Shown: positions 59,467 through 64,000 of the stretch, piece after piece
How positions within the stretch are numbered: position 1 is the stretch's first letter
Layout of the letters: each line of letters starts with the position of its first letter
Translations under genes and position numbers: made by a program
Origin: Gemmatimonadaceae bacterium
GTDB lineage: Bacteria; Gemmatimonadota; Gemmatimonadetes; Gemmatimonadales; Gemmatimonadaceae
Reading direction: 5' to 3'
Assembly: GCA_020846935.1 (NCBI GenBank)
Contig: JADLCY010000005.1
Location: 62,001 to 126,000 of the forward strand
DNA length: 64,000 nucleotides
Notes under the pieces: model-generated
Databases searched by the model: none
Seen by the model: the letters and a program-made list of their open reading frames with translations, nothing else
What the model was told of the DNA's origin: nothing

Positions 59467-61752
59467 CTATCGCCCGCGGGTGGCGACCCGCCTCGGGAGG
59501 AGCAGGAGGAGGCATCGCACGCCTGGGGTGCTGCGCGTTGCGCTCGGCCTTGCGCGGGCGGCCAGCGTGGCGTGCAGCTCGGCGATCGCATGCACGCCGG
59601 GCGCCGCCCGACGGGTCCACGCGTCGAGCCAACGCTCGACGCCGACGCCGCTGGCCTCCTGCACCAGTCGGGTTGCCGCGACGATGTGCGGGGCAAGGGC
59701 GCGACGGGTGCGGCGGTCGACACGCGCTCCGAGTTGTGCGAGTCGGCGCACGGCCCTTCGCTGCACGGGTCCCAGTCCGTCGCCGAGGAGTTCGTGATGT
59801 CGGGCGCGCCGTCGGCACCACGCGTCGAGTGCCGCGACGTGGCGGCCCGCCTCACGCCGAACGGCATCGTTGATCTGCGGCTCGCGGTCATCGGGTGGCA
59901 CACAACCGGCGAGCCGTGCGAGCACGTCGCCGGGGTCGCTGGAGATCGTGCCGTGGCTGCGCACCACGAGGTGCGGACCCTCGCCGGCGTCGACGAGCGC
60001 CACGCTTGCCGTGGTGGTGTGGTCGCCGTCCAGCGCGGCGACGATCGGGACGGGCGCTGTCAGAGCGTCGGCCGGCCGATCTGCGCTGACGGTCCAGTGG
60101 CGGAGCACCTCGCGCAATCGCGCCGCGGCATCGGAAGGTGAGGCTGCCGCCGCGCATCCAACGCGGGAATGCAGGAGTGCGGCGATGGGATCGGCCCCGA
60201 CGAGGCGGGCCGCCACGCCCGCCTTGCGCGCGAGCCGCTGCGACAGACGAAGGAACCGCGCCGCGCCGCCGGGAGGTGCAAACGCGGGCTGACGGATGCG
60301 ATCGTGTGTGGCGCCCAGCCTCCGCAGCCGTCCGACGCGCTGCTCCAGGCGCGCCATGGTCCAGGGGAGGTCGAGGTGCACGAGCACGCCGGCGTCGTGC
60401 AGATCCACGCCTTCGCTCATCACGTCGGTGCTGATGAGGACATCGACGCGCATGGCCTCGGGCGCCGACAAGGGGCAGTTGGCCGTGAACTGGGCGAGGA
60501 TCTCCCTGCGGTCCGCGCGTCCCGAGGCGATGCGCGTCTCTGTGCCGGCGATGACCGCGCAGCGGACGGTTTGGGCGAGCGCGCGAAAGGCGGCGCGCGC
60601 GGTATCGCGACTGTGGGTGAAGCAGACGACGCGCACCGGCGCGGCTTGCGCGACGATCGTGGCGAGGCGCTGCCAGCGCCAGCGATCTGCCGAGCCGTGG
60701 GTGCGCACGCGATCGCGGAGCGCGCGCACGGCATCGAGGTGACCGCGCAGCTGTTCGAGCATGCCCAGCGCCGATCCGGGCGTGGCGAGGTCGTCGAGCG
60801 TGCCCGGGTCTCGTCCGGGCGTGGCGAGGTCGAGCGGGAAGCCGAGCTGGATCGTGCTGGTGTCGATGACCCAGCGCCGGAGGTCAGCCCGGGTGAGGGT
60901 TCCGCCCTGCATGAGGCGGCTCTCCATCGCGAGCCCGATGGCGAGCCGACGTTGAAGCGCGGCACAGAGCGCGGCCTCGCTCGAGGCCCACTGCCTGACG
61001 AGTCCGAGCGTGGCCAGGGCGTTCGCGGAGCCGCCGTCGGCGGGAGGCACGGGCGGTGGCAGCCGATGAATCGCGCGGAGCGTGTCGGCGTCGTCCTCCG
61101 GGGTGCACCAGTCCGGGGGATCCACCACCGGCTGGTGCGTGGGCGCGGCATCGAGGCGGCGGCACACGATGCGCGAGAGGAGCTCCGCCGACGCGTGTTG
61201 GGCGCGGGCTCCGAGAAAGAGTGAGCAGAGCGCGTGGAGGTCGGCGGCGCGATTGTGAATCGGCGTGGCGGTGAGCAGCAGGAGATCGCGCCCCCAGGCG
61301 AGCGTGGCCAGCGCGTCGAAGCGTCGCGTGGCCGGATTGCGCGCGTGATGCGCCTCGTCGACGACGATCAGGGCGTCACGGGGTGGGCCCGCGGGGCGTC
61401 GCCAGGCGTCATCAAACGACTGAACGGTTGCCGAGCGTTGCGCGGCCGTGAGGGCGGAGCGCCAGTGGGTGCGCAGCGCCGCCGGGGCGATGATGTGGAC
61501 GTGCGCATACGACGCGGCGATCCCGAGCGCGACCCAGGTCTTGCCGGTGCCCACGGGATCGGCGAGGAGGGCGCCGCCCCAGCGGGCGATGGCGGCGCGG
61601 CACACGCGGACCGCTTCGCGCTGGTGCGGCAGCAGCGTGATCGTGCCGACGGTGACGGGGGCGTCGTGGGGCGGCCCCACGCCGTTCGCCAGTCGGGCGC
61701 CGGCGATCGACGCCTCGACCCATCGGAGCGCGCTGCCTAACGCTTGTGCCAC
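59467..61752 (-). CDS. SNF2-like superfamily 2 helicase paired with a DNA methyltransferase
   Basis: 761 residues from GTG 61750-61752, overlapping the methyltransferase end by 16 nt. Motif Q-like LPHQREAV, Walker A ADPVGTGKT (64-72), DEAH box VVDEAHH (132-136), motif III LLLTATPIHN, then the C-terminal helicase lobe with LISTDVMSEGVDLHDAGVLVH and motif VI RLEQRVGRLRRLG. The last ~250 residues are not recognised and no nuclease motif is visible. Together with the adjacent methyltransferase it resembles DISARM-like or BREX-like defence gene pairs, or a restriction-associated remodeller. The other genes of such systems would lie beyond the window. Confidence 0.85.
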   Translation of the reverse strand: MAQALGSALRWVEASIAGARLANGVGPPHDAPVTVGTITLLPHQREAVRVCRAAIARWGGALLADPVGTGKTWVALGIAASYAHVHIIAPAALRTHWRSALTAAQRSATVQSFDDAWRRPAGPPRDALIVVDEAHHARNPATRRFDALATLAWGRDLLLLTATPIHNRAADLHALCSLFLGARAQHASAELLSRIVCRRLDAAPTHQPVVDPPDWCTPEDDADTLRAIHRLPPPVPPADGGSANALATLGLVRQWASSEAALCAALQRRLAIGLAMESRLMQGGTLTRADLRRWVIDTSTIQLGFPLDLATPGRDPGTLDDLATPGSALGMLEQLRGHLDAVRALRDRVRTHGSADRWRWQRLATIVAQAAPVRVVCFTHSRDTARAAFRALAQTVRCAVIAGTETRIASGRADRREILAQFTANCPLSAPEAMRVDVLISTDVMSEGVDLHDAGVLVHLDLPWTMARLEQRVGRLRRLGATHDRIRQPAFAPPGGAARFLRLSQRLARKAGVAARLVGADPIAALLHSRVGCAAAASPSDAAARLREVLRHWTVSADRPADALTAPVPIVAALDGDHTTTASVALVDAGEGPHLVVRSHGTISSDPGDVLARLAGCVPPDDREPQINDAVRREAGRHVAALDAWCRRRARHHELLGDGLGPVQRRAVRRLAQLGARVDRRTRRALAPHIVAATRLVQEASGVGVERWLDAWTRRAAPGVHAIAELHATLAARARPSATRSTPGVRCLLLLLPRRVATRGR

Positions 61753-64000
61753 GAGACCAGGGGTGCGAGGCTGCGCGGGCTCACGCCGTACGCCGCACAG
61801 GTGGCCTCGAGCAATTCGGCGTCACCGACGACCTCGCCCTCCACGCCCCTGGCGCCGAGCGGTGCGAGCACGGTGCGCGCGCGCGCCCAGGGGGTGGGCA
61901 CGGGCAGGCACGCGATCGTCCACGCCAGGTATCGGCGATACCCGCCGCGCGCGGGCTCGGCGATGGCATCGAGCCACGCCGCGGCCAGCGGCGAGTTGAG
62001 CAACGCCACGAACGCGGCCGCGTCGGTGTCGTCCCGGCAGGGCAGCACATAACACGTATTCAGCGGGACCACGGGCGATCCGGCCGGCAGCACGGTGGCG
62101 CGTGGACCGCGCGACAGGTCCGCCCACACCACGCGCGGCCGATCATTGCGCGCGCCGTCGATGCGGAAGAGCGCCCACCATGGCTGCGACGGCCTGGCAT
62201 CGGCGCGTGAGGAGAGTTCGCGTCGCCAGCGCGCGAACCATCGTGTCGTTGCCGGGGGCAGCGATGCGAGTGGGCGCCCGTCGCGGCCGTGGGTCCAGAC
62301 GATGCACTCGCGGCCGGCAGCCGAATGCCAGCGGCGCACGTGTTCGCCGCGCAGCACGGGGCGCAGCATCGCCGCATCGACACGCACGTTGCCGCGGGCC
62401 GACGACACCACGGCTTCGTCATTGTCGCCAGCGCCCGCTTCCACGAGGAACGCTTCGTTGCACCCGCACTTCACGCCGAGCAGTGGCGCACCGAGTGATG
62501 ACGCCTCGAGCGGCGTGCCGGCGGCGGCGAGGCGCGAGAACGATCGGCGGGCATCGGGAGGGAGCACGATCCAGGGCGCGCCGGTGGTGCCATCGAACGC
62601 CAGGTGGTCGTACGGGGCCTGCCACGAAATGGCGATCCGCCGCCGGTGGACGGTGACGCGCACCTCGCGGTTGTCGCGGAGCGCGCGGCGCACGACCACC
62701 AGCGACGGGTACACTGCGGCATCGAACGCCGCCGGTGCGTCGGACCAGTCCTCGAGCACGCGCAACTCGTGTTCACCTCGCAACAGGTGACGCACGCCGC
62801 CGCCGGCCAGCGATCGCCAGAGTTTCATCGGCAGCAACAACGCCACCACGCCGTCGCGACGCACCAGGCGCGTCGACTGCTCGGCGAAGAGCGCGGCAAG
62901 GTCCACCTGCGCGGCGAAGCCGGCGGGCGCCGGGCCTGTGTCCCGCTGCCACGCGGCCTCGCGGAAGACGCGGAAGCTGCGGCGGAACTCCTCGCGCCGC
63001 TCCACCGGGATGCGGTGGATGCGCACCCACGGCGGGTTGCCGATGACGAGGTCGAACCCGCCGGCCTGCAGGGCATCGGCAAAGTGCGAGGCAAATCGAA
63101 AGGGCAGGGCGCCGCCCGCGGTCACGGAGCGACGGTGGGCGCGCAACGCGCGTGCCGAGGCCTGGAGCGCGGCCCGTCGCTCGCGTTCGGAGCCAACGGA
63201 ACCGCGCCGGCCACCAAACAGGTCGCGCCCGCGGGAGGCCGAGAGCAGGCCGCGGCGCTCTTCGGCGATCGCCGAGAGTCTGCGGTCGAGCACTGTGAGC
63301 GCGGCGCGTCGTTCCGCGGCGTCGAGCGATCGCGCGAGCAGCGCCTTGCGGCGTCCGGTGGCGCGCGCGTAGCGCTCGCGCAGCTGACGCACGGCCGGGA
63401 GGTCACGCCGCACGTCGATCCAGTCGCCGCCGTCCAATGCGTCGCCGGTGCGAATGTTCCGGTCGAGGTTGGGGAGCGGGGGCACCGCGAGGGGATCGTC
63501 GATGCGAAGGTCGATCACGGTGGCGAGCCAGAGGCGAAGTTCGCACAGCCACACCGCCATCGGGTTGATGTCCACGCCAAAGATCGACTGCGTGAGCACC
63601 CGTCGGGTGATCGTCGCCCGATCGCCGTCCTCCACGCGTTGGCGCAGGGTGGTGACGCGGTCGAGCAGGTGGACCAGGAAGGCGCCTGACCCACAGGCCG
63701 GGTCGAGGATGCGGAGCGGCGTGAGCGCGCGCCGCAGCGCCGCGGTCTCGTCATCGGCGAGGGGCTCGCCGGACGTCACGCGCGCGAGCAGTTCCGGGGG
63801 AACGCCGCGGTCGCCGAGGAGTTCGCCGAGCGCTGCCTCCACGGTGCGTTCGACGAGGTCATGCGGCGTGTAGAAGGCCCCGCTGTCGCGGCGGTCGCGC
63901 GACGCCATGAGGCTCTCGAAGGCGCGACCGAGCATTTCGGGATCGATCGCGGCCTCGGAGGAGTCGGACCGGTCTTCGTGCGGCGTGAAGCGGTAGCGCG
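61737..64000 (-). CDS. Eco57I-type N6-adenine DNA methyltransferase, 5' end beyond the window
   Basis: 754 residues visible; the frame is open to the right edge. An in-frame ATG at 63935 is not the start, since family sequence continues upstream (FTPHEDRSDSSEAAIDPEML precedes GRAFESLM). Motifs: GAFYTP, motif I DPACGSGAFLV, IFGVDINPMAV, catalytic motif IV FDLVIGNPPWVRI, and a C-terminal target-recognition part (LNTCYVLPC, ALLNSPLAAAWLDAIAEPARGGYRRYLAWT) as in type IIG/Eco57I and PglX enzymes. Modifies adenine at a specific site; an attached nuclease domain, if any, would be in the missing N-terminus. Stop is CGT-TAG within the repeated octamer, which also encodes Leu-Gly of the helicase in another frame. 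Confidence 0.9.
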   Translation of the reverse strand, partial: RYRFTPHEDRSDSSEAAIDPEMLGRAFESLMASRDRRDSGAFYTPHDLVERTVEAALGELLGDRGVPPELLARVTSGEPLADDETAALRRALTPLRILDPACGSGAFLVHLLDRVTTLRQRVEDGDRATITRRVLTQSIFGVDINPMAVWLCELRLWLATVIDLRIDDPLAVPPLPNLDRNIRTGDALDGGDWIDVRRDLPAVRQLRERYARATGRRKALLARSLDAAERRAALTVLDRRLSAIAEERRGLLSASRGRDLFGGRRGSVGSERERRAALQASARALRAHRRSVTAGGALPFRFASHFADALQAGGFDLVIGNPPWVRIHRIPVERREEFRRSFRVFREAAWQRDTGPAPAGFAAQVDLAALFAEQSTRLVRRDGVVALLLPMKLWRSLAGGGVRHLLRGEHELRVLEDWSDAPAAFDAAVYPSLVVVRRALRDNREVRVTVHRRRIAISWQAPYDHLAFDGTTGAPWIVLPPDARRSFSRLAAAGTPLEASSLGAPLLGVKCGCNEAFLVEAGAGDNDEAVVSSARGNVRVDAAMLRPVLRGEHVRRWHSAAGRECIVWTHGRDGRPLASLPPATTRWFARWRRELSSRADARPSQPWWALFRIDGARNDRPRVVWADLSRGPRATVLPAGSPVVPLNTCYVLPCRDDTDAAAFVALLNSPLAAAWLDAIAEPARGGYRRYLAWTIACLPVPTPWARARTVLAPLGARGVEGEVVGDAELLEATCAAYGVSPRSLAPLVSWHKR

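Noticed and set aside
12990-61742. GCCTAAC/GTTAGGC words as integron attC core sites
   Set aside because: They match the RYYYAAC/GTTRRRY consensus, but they are not paired, have no imperfect palindromes between them, lie inside genes and no integrase is present.
1-64000. tRNA, rRNA, CRISPR arrays, insertion sequences, phage genes
   Set aside because: No T-loop-like tRNA ends outside genes, no regularly spaced repeats, no transposase, integrase or phage structural genes among the frames.

Overview
The window is GC-rich DNA (roughly 70 % GC by eye) from a Gram-negative bacterium, most plausibly a member of the Gemmatimonadota. SusC/SusD-type and FecA-type TonB-dependent receptors, a porin O/P, a DUF5916 outer-membrane protein, a tricorn-type protease and FecI/FecR regulation occur together at high GC content. 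The taxon is an inference; there is no rRNA or tRNA gene, CRISPR array or recognisable insertion sequence here.

Layout. 1-1907: end of a mutarotase-like gene, then a secreted D-aminoacylase-type amidohydrolase. 2137-12907: a molybdenum-hydroxylase locus. coxS-coxL-coxM-like structural genes are followed, after a divergent porin O/P, by MoxR ATPase, VWA protein, XdhC-like, molybdopterin-binding, IscU-like and MocA-like genes. CoxL carries the form II motif AYRGAGR, so the substrate is probably not CO. 12974-23458: amino-acid permease, SusC/SusD pair, a fused serine hydrolase/VanX-type dipeptidase, and a DUF5916 protein. 23685-33991 (minus strand): a sodium:solute symporter, the mutasome genes dnaE2, imuB and imuA (each with low-complexity insertions), a GNAT acetyltransferase and an SPL-family radical SAM protein.

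34377-47812: a Ser/Thr kinase divergent from a tricorn-type protease, a small Cys-rich protein, a Gly/Ser-repeat protein with a neighbouring HELTH-motif protein, an amidohydrolase, an unexplained structured lower-GC intergenic region, an amidase, a pterin dehydratase and a Bax1-family membrane protein. 48017-55792: two regulatory modules. One is an ECF sigma / zf-HC2 anti-sigma / two DUF4097 proteins unit; the other is a divergent FecI-FecR pair with a FecA-like receptor carrying an STN domain. 55902-64000 (minus strand): a small membrane protein, a ChaN-like lipoprotein, an aldo/keto reductase-RidA fusion, a HAD phosphatase, and a SNF2-like helicase downstream of an Eco57I-type DNA methyltransferase that runs off the window.

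Most striking beyond gene content: the octamer CGTTAGGC is strongly repeated. Inside genes it almost always reads in the sense direction as NCG-TTA-GGC (Leu-Gly) or as CGT-TAG stop, and it accounts for most of the few TTA codons. The mutasome genes are also interrupted by tandem and degenerate tetranucleotide repeats, and imuA and imuB overlap by 311 nt.
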